64,000 nucleotides of DNA from Parelaphostrongylus tenuis (GCA_019055375.1 JAHQIW010006953.1:62001-126000); one strand, 5' to 3'. Shown: positions 41,397 to 53,562, numbered from the stretch's first letter. Program-made: numbers and translations. Notes: generated from the sequence alone by a model not told the origin.

Positions 41397-44300
41397 GATG
41401 TCAAGCAGTTTTAATTGCTTGTTTTCAATAAAATTGGTGTTCATTTCTCTGTGCCAAAACTCATGAGAAGACCTCATGTAAAAACATTGATTATATTTTT
41501 CCTCTCACCCTTTGCATAGAAAACATGCCCTTGCGAAGAGTATGTTCACACAAAGTGTGTGAAGAGAAACATCTTACAAAGAGTCTTTTATTTTCTCTCT
41601 TCTCTTACAATACTCTCTTACAAAATATTACATTCTATAAGCTTGACGCGAACAATAGTCACTTCAGTGACTGCGGAACAATGAAAGCGCCTCGTGTTGG
41701 ACTCAGAGGAAGGCGATAAGAGTAGTGAGATTATGGCTCCGTTCATCCCACCTCTCATTTTCGGCGTAATAAACTTATTTATGAAATATTGCTCAAAAAA
41801 GGCCGGTTTCAAGTAATCTATAGCAGTGATTGAAATATTAACAAACACTTCAAGACCCACCTAGTCCGCAACTGATGATATGACAAGCGAAATTCAAGTG
41901 CAATGAAAATTTGCATGTCTCGTTTGAACGGTAAAGAAGACTACTGCGTGATATCTGTGACCGTGTACCTAATTTCTAGTAAAGCATGCGGGGCGTTTAC
42001 ACTGGCGGAACAGGTAGACCACTCTGCATTCTTATGAAAGCGCAAATAGTTGGGAAACTTAGGGATAAAATAGACTTTACTGAGCAAGCACATTAAGACA
42101 TTGTGGAAAAAATTCTCAAGTAAAAGGCGCTATCTTTGCACAGATCTGTGCGCAATAGATTAGAAAACGTTTTACGACAAATCTAAGAATAGAAAAATTA
42201 GAAAAATCAACCATAATGTGAATGTCTTATTTCCACGTATGACATCACGCTATATTTCAAGCCGATCTCATAACCTGGACCAAGCAAATTTTGTTCTGAT
42301 ACATCTTAATCTTTGTGTACCTAGCTTCCGTTAACTCCACTTAGCCTTTGATTAGTAATGAATGCTGTCAATAATCACCCGTTTAACGGGACTGAGCTGG
42401 CAGCACAAATCAACAGTGCACTCCCTTAAGCTCAAGTTATAGCCGAAATCAACACTACCTTCCATTGCATCCTGCCATGAAAAATAACGCGCATAATGAG
42501 AGTAAAAGCTCATATTGATAGCGGCTCAGCTTGTTGAGTCTATTATAAACTGTACTTTTCGGTTTAGTTTCGTCTATAGGTAATTTATGATAGCACCAAT
42601 ACGATTTAAACACGGCTGAGAGAAATGTAGAGAAAGGGCCTCGATAGTGCGGTTGGGTTGTTCAGACATGAGCTCCCGGAAATGGTAATCGCGTCTTTAA
42701 ACACACTTCAAATCTCCTTATTTCGCTCGTACCGTAGCGTCATGTGGTGGTGGTTCACATCATACTTTACTTTGATAGAAGAATGGGCAGCAAATAAGAA
42801 ATACAACATTGTAGAAAAATTGTTCGAAAGTTCTTGATTTGTTTTTCGTTCGCGATTGTGTGGAAAAAAAAGGTGTTTACTATAAGATTTAAGAATTGTC
42901 TATCAAATTTTCTTGTCTGAGTTTTGAAAGTATTTCAGTGAATGGACTGTGAGTGAGTTTGACCGTTCGAGTCTCTCAAGACTGTCGAAAAGTTAGTCAG
43001 TGTTGTATTGAATATGCCTTAATCTTAACAACCTCGTAGCAACTCATCAAGACCACGGTGAATTGTAGATCAATGATAAGATTATGATTGTAGAACAATG
43101 ATAAGGTTAATAGAATCTCAGTTCTTGACAACTTACCCAAACACGTTCTGTACCTATTTTTCCTTTCCGTAGGTACACGAGAGGTTTGATGAGTTCAGGA
43201 CTGGGTCATACGAGCACCGTGCTCATAATCAGCATAATATAAAAATCAACACCTGATGCTTCCGATAACTTGCTTTGTCGATTATCTTGCTACAATTTGT
43301 GTTAAGTAAATCGCAGAAAAATCATGGTAAAGATGTGATCCTCTTTTTGACATAGTCCATAAAATTTAAAGTTCTCATTAAAACTGGAAATAGTCCTCGT
43401 TTTCTCGAGAGTATGTTTTCCTTTGTCTATATTATCCTATACAGTCCGCTAACTGGATTCTTTTTCTTATCATTTATCCAGGGTTGATCGGCGATCTCTC
43501 ATTATCTGCCGATTGTTTCACCAGCATTGATTTCGGCAACCAACATCGATCACTTTTGTCAATCATTTTTAAAAGCCATTAAAATTTATTCATACATCAA
43601 TTAGCTTTTTCTATTTGTCATTTCGTCACATAAGACTAACAGGGATTCCACTGCGCTTACAGTGGTATCATCGGAGAGTATTCATCTATAATGCTTTTCT
43701 GTAATCAATGTGGATCAACCGACATAAGAGAGACATTGCACTCACAAATAACCACGAGAAAAATGTGAATTTAGTTTGAAAATTGGAAGTCGAATGACTA
43801 TGTCGCCATTGATACCTGATATAATCGTTGGCTATTCGCAAGCTTTTACTTTTCCAGCCTAATTATATTTTGAGGCTTCCTCAGTCCCTTTCGAGTCTCT
43901 TGTGATAACCTATTATTAAATTATTTGCTTCTAATTGATGGTGGTTAATTTCATGTTTTGCATCCTTTACACATTATATTACCTCCTCGGCTTGCTATCA
44001 GTTATCCATTGTTCTTTCTTCATTTTCCGATAAATGAGCTATTAAATCAAACTAAAAGTGAAGTTAGAGCTTTAGTGAACAAAAAATATCTGGATCAGAA
44101 ACAAAGCACTCGATTCGTACCTTACATGCCGTGCTTCAATTGTCATGGACGTAAAACCAACGCGAGAGATCAAATCTCGGGTCCTCTTAACACGACCTAA
44201 TAATTATCTTTTCCTGATGTTGTCAATACGAACATGCTTCTTCCGATACTGTTCTACAAGCGCTTCTTGAGCTTGTACGTCTCATTAGATGTAATGTGAT

Positions 44301-44763
44301 GTCCTACAAGCGATAGTAAGCAGAAAAAGTGGCCCAACACAGTTTAATACAAAACTCCTGTCATCAATAGAGAAAAGTTAGTATCAAAATGTGTCACTGC
44401 AATAGTCAGTTGTTCATCGTTCTGTTGTCGATGTCGCTAGAAAGTGCACTAGAATAATTGCCTTTATGTCAACATTAAAAAGAAGATCACTTAAGTCGAC
44501 CATAGATTTCTGCTCACCACTTAACGCTGCTCGTGATACAAACTACATATCATTCTTCGCTGTCACCTCATCGTTTTAAAGTTACCAATATGATTGAGAA
44601 CTCTACTTGAGAAAATCCTTTATCATTCAACCTGTATTGGACTGGTAATATGGATCCTTGGATAATTTAGCATATCCGATAGTGAAACGATAAGTTGATA
44701 GACAAGTGTGCTAGCCTTTTTGTCCCCGTGCTGTTCCTCCTATTAGTGATTATATCAACTAGG
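41397..44763. other. About 3.4 kb without a supported gene
   Basis: AT-rich sequence with scattered short frames (for example 43958-44200 +). I found no domain, splice pair with matching phase, or repeat arm. It could be intronic or intergenic single-copy DNA. Confidence 0.3.
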
Positions 44764-45110
44764 ACGCGATGTGGCGCACACATCACGCGCTGAACACGCC
44801 ATTCTCACACGCCGAGGTTTGCTCCAATGAGTTCGAGCTGCGCCACTCCGAGCGCTAAAGTGCTACTTCCATGCAGTGATCCTGCAAAGCACACAGGGAG
44901 TCGACTCGCTTGGGAGGTGTCGCTATCTAGGCAGTACGGAGGCGGTAACCTGCGCCGAGGGTGCCCGGACAGATAAAGGGAGATTCTCTGGCTTCCAATG
45001 GAGTCCACTCGCTGAGCTCGAGCGCGGTTCGATGTTCGCAGGAAAAGCGTAGTGCGCTCGCTCTACGCAACGTTTCGATCTCTCTACTTTCGCGCTAGTC
45101 AGTGGACCTT
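44764..45110. other. GC-rich island of unknown nature
   Basis: About 350 bp that is markedly more GC-rich than its surroundings. It contains GATGTGGCGC near 44769 and CTCGAGCGCGGTTCGATG near 45016, which are loosely A-box- and B-box-like but 250 bp apart. Several short inverted strings are present. The minus frame at 44805-45008 has no family. It may be a decayed SINE cluster. Confidence 0.35.
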
Positions 45111-45481
45111 GCAGTCATAGTGTCAGCCGGAAGAAGCGTTATGTATTATAACTACTGTGTGATCATGTCATTTAATCACCATTCCATGGAAATTCTTGCA
45201 TTATTGTAACCAGTGGACTACCTCAATCAATGGATTGCCGTAATGTTTGTGATTCTAGTTCCCTGTTATCGTTATTTCGCTGAAAGTGCGATGTAATGGT
45301 TTTGATGTGCATATGTAAGTTCAGTTACCCAACTTTGTGGTAGCGCAGCTTCGAAACTATCGTCAAATAGCCACGTAACACGAATCTATGAAACACCTGA
45401 GTTCTGCATTCAGTCAGTTCAATATTTCTCAAATGACCACATTGTATAAATGATTGTTATCACCTTATTGCCACGTATAAG

Positions 45482-45591
45482 AAGTAGTCTACGACGCATA
45501 GAACTTCTGTTAATTTTTTATATAGATTTCGACATTAAGTAGTCCACGACGCATAGAACTTCTGTTAATTTTTTATATAGATTTCGACATT
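45482..45591 (+). repeat. Exact tandem duplication, 2 x 55 bp
   Basis: Unit 45482-45536 is repeated at 45537-45591 with a single T/C difference (AGTCTACGACG/AGTCCACGACG). A third, decayed start (AAGTTATGAAACGCATAAAA) follows. This is a recent local duplication. Confidence 0.85.
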
Positions 45592-46964
45592 AAGTTATGA
45601 AACGCATAAAACCTTGTATTTCTGAAAATTATGGAGGGGGGATCGAAATGTGAATGGAAATTGTTGTGTTGAGCTTCTTTCCAAAGCATAGCTTTTCATA
45701 AAAACCTGTTTTCTCATAGCAGTCACAGCTGCCTCAGGAAATTGAGGCTCTAATTACGTAACCTATATAGGGATCGTTCATATCTTTGCAAATAAAAGGT
45801 GATGCTACATTAGGAATGTCATCATTTTGCACTTTACCCGACTGCTACCTCCTTTGTAAGAGAAGTTACCCAGAGATGTATATAAGAAAGAATATGTGCC
45901 ATTACTCAAAGAGAAAATACGAGTCAATTATAAAAGAGTAATCTGGTGCAAAGGTTGCTTGTGAAATGAGTTAATTGTCGCATTCAAGAAGATCCTAATC
46001 TGACAACTACAAAAGCCTCTTTGCAACAGAGTTGGTCGAAAAGAGAAGGAATATAAAGGTTGATATCCTGCAAAACACCTCGACTAGAGGGTCAGCGTCT
46101 CGGGATCAAGAAATTTTGAAAGTAGCACTTGGGGACTTCTCAAATCTCTCTAAGCCTGAAATCCTCGTGAACTCTGAAACTCCTCCTGGACTTTGATCAT
46201 CTCGGACTTTTTTCTCTGTAATTCGTTGAGAAACCAAGAAGAGGAAGCACAACTCCAGGACTATATAACATCGCAGCCAACCGCTATCAACTGCAAAGCA
46301 TACTTGACATAATTTTCATGATCATTAAGGCATTTGTTGAAAACAAAGGATTTAGACTACTCAAAAACCCCGACTATAGTTTTTCTCCTCAGAAAGAGTA
46401 GAATTTATCTCTGAATATAAACAATCAGTGGCTATTATAACAGAACTCTGTCAGAAAAGCTCTTTGTATACCCCATGTACTTCTCATTCAAACTTTTCTT
46501 AACTTTAAAAAAGCATTTCTTTTACTCTTTTTGTAACTGCACTACAGTAATATAGCTTTTCTATTGAGTCCTTGACAATCTCCTGAAGGAAGAGACTCGA
46601 CACATTGACACGATCTCACTTGAGCTGTTTGATGTTATATTCAAGTGAATAAGGAAGTTCATCGTTTATGGAAAAAAACACGATTACTGGTTGAAAATAT
46701 CTATCAAAGATCCGCTTTGTTAGCGATATGGTCTTTCGTCTTTCCCAAATATCCATGAAATGAAGGAGGCATAATACCAAGCACGGCTTTAGAGAAGCTC
46801 AGGAATTTAAAGACGCGAGGGTAAGCAAATGTAAATGGTAATAGGACTTCGGAGAAAATGTTAGAGAACAAAAATGAGAATTCGCGCGAAAGAAAAGCAT
46901 GGGCTGCATACAAGCGTGTTTGCATTATCTTATAAAGTATAGTCAACAAATGCAATATGTCTGT
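45592..46964. other. No supported gene
   Basis: AT-rich, with no domain or repeat arms recognised. Confidence 0.3.
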
Positions 46965-47215
46965 GAAACGTGTGGCGCAGTGGTTGTTGGGTGCCCGCTA
47001 TACGCGGTGATTCGACTTGAATCCACGCTTCACACTGAACAAACCTCACATCCCACATAACTAAAAAATTGCTACAGGGCTTGTCTACGAGGGTAAAGAT
47101 GTTGACTTTAATTAATGAACGCCATGCTGAGTTATTGTGCAGATTGAATATGCATTCAATGAGCTCTACGATGGTACGGATTGAGTCTAATGAATAGCGC
47201 ATCATTTAGTATTTA
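46965..47215 (+). repeat. Diverged copy of the 300-bp tRNA-headed SINE
   Basis: Head GTGTGGCGCAGTGGTTGTTGG (A box), then body blocks AAAAATTGCTACAGGGCTTG, GAATATGCATTCAATGAGC and GGATTGAGTC in the same order as 36284-36584. The B box is decayed. Confidence 0.5.
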
Positions 47216-47744
47216 CTGCTCTAAATGGTCTATTCTTTCAACCTTTATACAAAATCATTTTGTGGTGCGCAGTTTGGATCTTTAAAAATCAGTACATTTA
47301 GATGGAAACTGGAACGTGAAACTAAATTGGCCGCCTGTTATTCTAAAAAGAAGAGTTGAATACAGATAGACGAAAGAAAGAATAGTATATTCCACAATAA
47401 CGATCATGTAGGAGATAAAATTGTGTTTTGTGGCTTGCATCAAGCTAATGTATCATCCTAACTGAAACAAAGCTTCACCATAGGTGAAAATTGTAAGAGA
47501 AGGAACTGAGTATAAACCCTGCTGAATCTTATATTGCCATCAAGGCAACATGCCCCACTATCTGAGGACTTCTTCAATCGACTGTTTATCGAAGATCTCC
47601 TTAAAAACATCCATATACGGTCTTTGATAACCGCCGAAACGAGCGTGTATCGAACTGTTTCCACGTATGAAATATAATGTAAAAGAGCTTCAAAAAGACA
47701 TCTAAAGGCATTCTCAACGATCATATCTAAGTAAACAGAATTCT

Positions 47745-48030
47745 CATTATTCAACCGCTTTTAGCGGTGGTATGACGTTATGGATATAACCTATAATGTA
47801 GAGTGATGTGCAAAACAATTGTGTTAGGCGTAACTGGGTTCAATGTCGATATGACTACGCATGCCGAATTCGTTGACGGTCGGTTGCTGCAGATCGATAA
47901 ATTCTAGCGCAAAAAGAGTGGTGATAAAACAGACGTCGGTACTACAAGGGATAGAGTACGCGCCCCGCTCAGAGTGACATGCGGGTTCGAGTCCCAGCTG
48001 ATATGAAAAGTTTTTAAACATTACTCTTTA
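47745..48030 (+). repeat. tRNA-like SINE with composite-type left half
   Basis: 47752-47815 is the direct-repeat head of the composite elements (CCGCTTTTAGCGGTGGTATG, GTAGAGTGATGTGCAAAA). The spacer follows inverted, then a plus-strand unit (47913-48030): AAAGAGTGGTGATAAAAC, A-box region, GGTTCGAGTCCCAGC, and TTTTTAAACATTACTCTTT complementary to the left flank. Confidence 0.55.
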
Positions 48031-48077
48031 TCATTGATATACATCTGAGTACTATTTTTCACCTATCTCTTTATGAG

Positions 48078-48330
48078 AGAGCATGTAGCGCAGTGATGCT
48101 ACTCATCACGAGCATGGTAATGACTGGACTGTGCGTCGAGTTCAACTCTCTCATCGCTCATAGGTGGGTAATTTAGTGTCACTGCTATTAAAGTTTCTAA
48201 GCTTAACTCAGTCCTGAAAATCAGAGACGCCCTAGAGTGAATGTCTTAAGAACTGGAGAGAATGAGCTCAACTAGCATCCAGCGACTTTTGTGAAGGAGA
48301 CCAAAACTCTTCAAGCAGCGGCTGATGGTG
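48078..48330 (+). repeat. Diverged tRNA-headed SINE
   Basis: GAGCATGTAGCGCAGTGATG resembles the SINE head, a GAGTTCAACTCTC B-box-like string follows, and the body blocks are weak (TTTAGTGTCACTG, AGTCCTGAAAATCAG). Low similarity. Confidence 0.35.
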
Positions 48331-48618
48331 CAAACATATTCGAACACCTTCTCGGATTATGATGCGACAAGACAAATTCAATGCAAGAAGTACTGCGGTC
48401 CACACAGTAGATTTGAGGAGAGGTCATATGAATAAGGCATCTCCATTTGTTGTCTATCTATGCGCCAGAAACACATTTCTTGCTCTGCAAACTGATACTC
48501 ATGGTACTTTTCGTATGTCACATCTTGAAAATTTTCAGTCTTAACCGTATTGTGGCTTTTCATTTTTTCTTCACAGTACTACGGTAAAATTATTTTCCCT
48601 ATAAACTTTCAATTTTCG

Positions 48619-48819
48619 ATGAAAGCATGGTCGCTCGTCATTTTATTCCTATTATGTTCTCACCTCGCTCCGTCTCTGTCAGTACTCTTTGTGAATCAGT
48701 TGGGCTGTGGTGGCGCCTGCGGCGGAGGTGGTGGTGGCCTACTTGGAATGCTAACTACAACTGCTGCTACTACTACGGTAACTAACTATAAGATTACTCA
48801 CTGTTTGAGCTCATGTTAG
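48619..48819 (+). CDS. Candidate small secreted Gly-rich peptide
   Basis: A single-exon frame of 66 codons begins at ATG 48619. A strong acceptor TTTTTTCTTCACAG ends at 48576, 42 nt upstream, as expected for spliced-leader trans-splicing or a 5' UTR intron. The product starts with a hydrophobic signal-peptide-like segment (WSLVILFLLCSHLAPSL) followed by NQLGCGGACGGGGGGLL, a Thr-rich stretch and a C-terminal HCLSSC. Four Cys lie outside the leader. No known family is assigned. It would be exported and could be cuticle- or host-interface-associated, but that is speculation. The open frame extends upstream to 48550 only through a non-ATG start. Confidence 0.5.
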   Translation: MKAWSLVILFLLCSHLAPSLSVLFVNQLGCGGACGGGGGGLLGMLTTTAATTTVTNYKITHCLSSC

Positions 48820-48964
48820 AAAACTGTTGAATGTTTTCTAGGGAATACAGTTATAGCTCGGACACGACTTCAATCCGTTCGACAGCATTATAAATCGCTG
48901 CGCACAGCGCGAATCACAAGGCGGCGCGTGGTGTCCATTATTTCATCTTATAACATAATATCAG

Positions 48965-49275
48965 CCTTTCATGTGGCCTCTTTCGACACACATAAAGTGC
49001 TAGACACGTTTTCGACCTTGCAACCTCATCTGTAGTGCGGTACCTTTTCGTTCACACACTTCCTCGCGGACATATCCCCTATAAAGAGGAATCGAAGACA
49101 AACTTTACAGTCGACGATTTCTCTGCACAGAAAATATGTCCCCCAGGAAATGATTTATCGAAAAGACACCGTGCTACTGATGAGGTGGAAGGCCGAAACA
49201 CGTGTTTAGCACTCTATAAGTGCCGTAGGAGACCTCATAAAAGGCTCAAAATATGTTATCAATTCTAATGTTTTG
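48965..49275. repeat. Fold-back element of the 10536 family
   Basis: Left arm: CTTTCATGTGGCCTC, AAAGTGCTAGACACG, GTGCGGTACCTTTTCG. Right arm (inverted): AAAGACACCGTGCTACTGATG, AACACGTGTTTAGCACTC, GACCTCATAAAAGGCTC. The arms are about 115-130 bp around a short centre. Confidence 0.6.
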
Positions 49276-49953
49276 ACCGGGGTTTGAAGTCAGTCAACTG
49301 AAAAGTTTTGCTCGTTAGTTATCTAGGATTTTTCGTTTCAAGAAAATTCTTAAGCTATTTGTTTTATTTTCATACATCACAATCTACTCTACACGCCCCT
49401 ATGCTTATGGAGCATATATAGCACTTATGTGTGAAGAAAAATGCTAGTATGCTGCACAATCATACTTTTTTGGAAATTAGTTATTGTAACAAAATATGCA
49501 GTAAATCACGATATAGATCTAGATTTGGGCATTTTTCATTTTGCACAATAACCGAAAGTCATCACAGCGACATTGGTCAATAAGCACAATTCATACTGCA
49601 TGCGATACCAATTCAGTGACTCCCAATAATTTCTAGACTAAAATGATAGAACAGACGTTCTTCTATCGTTCTGAAAATATTTATTTTTGTACATCACCTT
49701 ATACTACTTCTCTATAAACATTGTTCTCGTTTCAATCTTTGCCACTGGACATGCCCACCAATTTTGCGTGTTCTACTTAGCTTTTAGTTGATTATTCTTG
49801 CGATAATTCCCTGTACTTTCTTCATGTTCCTTAAAATAATTCAATATAACCACGTGCAAGTGGTTGTGGCAATCTACAAGTGAGTCACGGACCTGGTCCA
49901 TCCAGTCGCTTTCCATGAGTATCCTTGTTCACTTTCACGGCTTTGATACATAG
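49276..49953. other. No recognisable feature
   Basis: AT-rich, with nothing supported. Confidence 0.35.
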
Positions 49954-50154
49954 ATTTTGCTAAATCGAAGAAGGGGAAGCTTCACATCTCTAGCTAATAA
50001 TGCATTACACTGTACCCAATTGCTACAAGAGAACATTGATCAAGGTAATAGGTTAGTGGTCGAAGAAGGTAATGTTGCCCAGAACCCTATCTTCTTTGAT
50101 GACGATGGGAGCTGTTCAAGGAGACGTGAGGCTCAGATGCAAGACATCATTTGA
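49954..50154 (+). CDS. Possible terminal exon, unknown acidic tail
   Basis: Following an acceptor-like TTTGATACATAG, a phase-0 frame runs 66 codons to TGA 50152-50154. It includes LLQENIDQGNRLVVEEGN, PIFFDDDGSCSRRREAQM. Composition is protein-like. There is no upstream partner exon, and a GTAATA possible donor lies inside it at about 50045. Low certainty. Confidence 0.22.
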   Translation: MLLNRRRGSFTSLANNALHCTQLLQENIDQGNRLVVEEGNVAQNPIFFDDDGSCSRRREAQMQDII

Positions 50155-50200
50155 CATCTACGAATGTGCATTTGATGCCAAAATTAGTTTTTGAAAAAAA

Positions 50201-50687
50201 TATAAAGTGCTTTTAGAGCAAAGAGAAAACCATGTCTCGCACTCGAAGTAGTTCGCTCATTGCTCGAACTTTGAAGTGGGTGTACTTGGCAATGTGCAAA
50301 CAAACAAGAAAATTTTGCATTTGAAAAACGTTAGGGCAGAGTCTCCTACAATTGCTATACAAAAAACCTAGAAATCTTCCTAGAAAGAGGAAAATTTTCC
50401 AAATAAGTGACGCGTTGCGCTGCGATTTCCACTACTGCCTGGAAAAAAAGGCGTCATTCTAGGCCCGCGCAATTTTCGTTATTTTTCGAAAAAATTCCTT
50501 TCCTTTCCGGAAAGATTTTCTAAGTCTTTTGCACAATATTAGCAGAAGAGACTTTGTTCTGTTGTTTGGCATGTACAGGAATTTTCTTTCATCTCACTTT
50601 GCCAAATAAACATGCCATAAAGTTCAAGTGACGAGCTGACTACTTCGAGTGAAAAACATTTTCTTTTTGTTCTAAAAGCGCTCTATA
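50201..50687. mobile_element. TIR element (MITE-like), 487 bp
   Basis: The left end TATAAAGTGCTTTTAGAGC is the reverse complement of the right end GCTCTAAAAGCGCTCTATA with few mismatches. Similarity continues inward (CACTCGAAGTAGT / ACTACTTCGAGTG; GTCTCCTAC / AGAAGAGAC) for some 200 bp per side. TATA at both edges suggests a TA or TATA target. No coding capacity. Confidence 0.65.
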
Positions 50688-50734
50688 TAAATCGTTTTGA
50701 AAACCACTCTTAGCTACCTAATCTAGCTAATCTC

Positions 50735-51835
50735 TTGCAAAACTTGTAGTGATAAATATATTGGCGAAACGGGTATGCCGCTCTGTGCTCGCATAGAAGA
50801 ACACCTAGCTGACAAACGTCTTAATAGACGGAACACCCCGCTGCTAGGGACACTTAGAGTGCGTAAAAATGGTTCGGGAAATAGCAATTTCTGATGGATA
50901 CGACTTTGTAACGCCTCTGCATAGGTTTCAGAGGGAACAATGCGCCTCTGAACGAAAACTCGAATAAAAAAAAAATTATTCCGTTTATTCTTCCACTCCT
51001 TTCCAGTTGAGACGAGTACACCTGTAAAAAGCTGTTTGAAGAAACAGGTTTAGAGCAACTGATAATGATCAATGTAATACCACCGAATACTCCATGGCGC
51101 CAATGAGTTCGCAACCTTTATATGACCGTCTCTGTATAATGAAATTGTCCTAACGCAGAGACGGTGATTGCATGAGCGTAGGTAGAGTTTACCTGATCTT
51201 TTGCAAAGCGTGAAGCGATAAATATGTTGACGAGACGGGTAGGCCGCTCTATGCTTGCATAGAAGAACATCTAGCTGAAAAGCATCTTAATAGACGGGGA
51301 CACCCCGCTAGGGACACATCGAGCATAGAAGCATGACGGAGTAGGACTATGACATAGAAGTCACCGTCCTTCCGCAGGAACATAAAACATCAGTGCGAAA
51401 GATTTTGGAAACGTTTTGGATTAATACGACCAATCCAACCATAAATCGAAGAGAAGAAGAATGCTTCGTTATCACTCGTAAATTGAGCCAGTACATAAGA
51501 GTGTTGTCTTGATAGGTAGGATGCATTACGAGCCTATGTGATCGCTTTCCGGTGATCTCCAAATGATTTATTCAGTGGAACACACATAAAAAAGCGGTGA
51601 TTAGTTGAGAGTTAATTTTGTGTTTGATGTGATTGAAATATAGGTCTGGTGATTTTTTCTAAAGGAGTCATTGAGGTGTTTGACTGATTGGATTGCGGAC
51701 AATTTGACCTTGCAGGCTCTAACGAAGACAAACTGCCGAAACGTTAGCTGTGAAATAAAATTCAATGTAACACCTCGTGTTTGGCTCAAAGAAGAAAGTC
51801 AGAAATTATGTTGAAGCATGCCGAGGTTAATAGAC
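50735..51835 (+). pseudogene. Penelope-like element, two decayed GIY-YIG ends
   Basis: Fragment a (50738-50870) reads CKTCSDKYIGETGMPLCARI and stops in the linker. Fragment b (about 51000-51500) is longer. Its linker reads INVIPPNTPW, DGDCM and VYLI.CK, followed by SDKYVDETGRPLYACIEEH and, after a frameshift, HKTSVRKILETFWINTTNP and INRREEECFVITRKLSQY. CxxC-SDKYIGETGRPL is the GIY-YIG endonuclease signature of EN-positive PLEs. The terminal-repeat tail follows at 51690-51830 (GCCGAAACGTTAGCTG, AAATAAA). Confidence 0.7.
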
Positions 51836-52788
51836 AGTAGGTCTTGGATCCACTCTTAGCTTCAAAATTTTCAAATTCGAGCTATCAAATGACTACTACG
51901 AATTTACATATACCATTAACTTTGGCATTTATTGCTCTGGTGCCATAACTTATAAAAGTACCTAACAACTGCCAACAAGATCCCCTGCGAAGTTCAATCA
52001 ACGAAGTAATTATACCAAAATTAAAACGTTACCTTCTTCTCTTTAGCAGAGCATACTATGAAAGTCTTGCATCAGCATTTTTCAGGCTATCAAGTGACTA
52101 CGAAGGCATAGATGAAATAAGAAAAAGGTGTTCAATAACAATTGGAAATGAGCTCGTTTTTGTAAGGATGTTCTTTTCGTGGAAACAAAAAGAATTTCTT
52201 GACACAAAAATTTTATCTATTCGTAACAATAAAACACCTCCAACACATGATTTACTTCTGAGTATCAATAATCCTTGAGCGAAGTTTGAGCGTCGTGATA
52301 ACTACTTTAGATGTAAAACGTAATCTTCTTTTCGCTTTTACAGCATTATATAAAAAACCTTTTTGGAAATAAATTTTAGCCTCAAAATTGTGAAAAATTT
52401 GACTATCGAACGATTACCAGAAGTTTAGCGACAAGACCATCAAACTTCGAACCGAGCACACGAGTTAAACCTTTTGCGGAGTATGATTTCAAAATGCTTC
52501 CGAGCAAAAATAAAGTCTAACGAAAAAGTTTTTGTTAAAAAAGGAACCATAAATAATCGTGTACCAGCACAGGTATACGCCGTCTCAAACGAGTTAAGCA
52601 GAGAAAATTCTTGTCCCCACGGCTTTTGGCAAAAATTGCTGCTGAAAGCAGGCAGTTTTTGAAGAATAGAGGATAAAGCGCGTGGTTTTGATCAGCTACT
52701 TATACATGCTTCATTAAGTGGACTGAATTAGTGCCATGACAAATTTTCAGCTACCATATTTATATCAAACCACTGTCTTTTCTTTCAG
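51836..52788. other. No supported gene
   Basis: AT-rich. A repeat motif TAT(C/G)AAATGACTAC with GCTCTGGTGCCATAACTTA (about 51880-51950) recurs loosely near 35210 and 52390. A 62-codon frame at 52474-52662 is unsupported. Confidence 0.3.
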
Positions 52789-52947
52789 ACGGTATCATCA
52801 CAACCAACTACCCAAAACGCTTTTCAACGAGCCGGTTGGGAGACGGACGATAAGGGCAACGTCTTTATTGGTAATGATGACGCGAAATTTCTTCTGATAT
52901 CTGTCGGATCATACTGGCCATTCCCAAAGGATTACCGTAAGAGATGA
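52789..52947 (+). CDS. Candidate 3'-terminal exon, unknown protein
   Basis: A strong acceptor TCTTTTCTTTCAG ends at 52788. The phase-0 frame runs 52 codons to TGA 52945-52947. It reads TTQNAFQRAGWETDDKGNVF, IGNDDAKFLLISVG and WPFPKDYRKR. The 3' flank has AATAAA at about 53115 and 53145. The composition is that of a folded domain end. Upstream exons were not identified and no family is recognised. Confidence 0.45.
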   Translation, partial: TVSSQPTTQNAFQRAGWETDDKGNVFIGNDDAKFLLISVGSYWPFPKDYRKR

Positions 52948-53562
52948 AAAACTCGTCTCAATGGTTTATCACCGTATGATCGATTTGGTTGTACTTTTGT
53001 TGGAATCTACTATAAAATTTAGTTGCATCAGGAAAAAACTCATGTGATAGCCCATGTGCTTTTGTTTTATTGCCATAATTCTATGTATTTCTATGGTTTG
53101 AATACGAAAACGTAATAAATCACAATCTAAAGTGTTTTCCAAGTAAATAAAATAAAAATCCTAATCAATGAAACCGGTGACAATGTGATTAAAGTTTTCA
53201 CCAATCATATTTGACACGAGCGATTTTTTGTATAGAACATTGAGAAAGTTGTGATGAAACGTTTACATCGTCAATAACAGAGGTGTGTTATGATCACCTA
53301 GCCAATTTGCGCCAGTTTTTTTTTCTTTTGCTATCAAACCTTCAAAAGTGAAACGCAAGAAAGCACATTATTACGTTCAGTAATGACTACTTGATTCAAA
53401 TGTTCGATCTTCAAACTCTATTTCCTATCGAAATCGCTTGGTTAATCATGGAATGGTTGAAGGATTATCATGCACGCCGACTTGCAATATACGGCTAGAA
53501 GTTCATTCGTGCAATAAGGTTACCATAAAAACTCTGAAGAGATTTGATAAATCTATCTAGAG

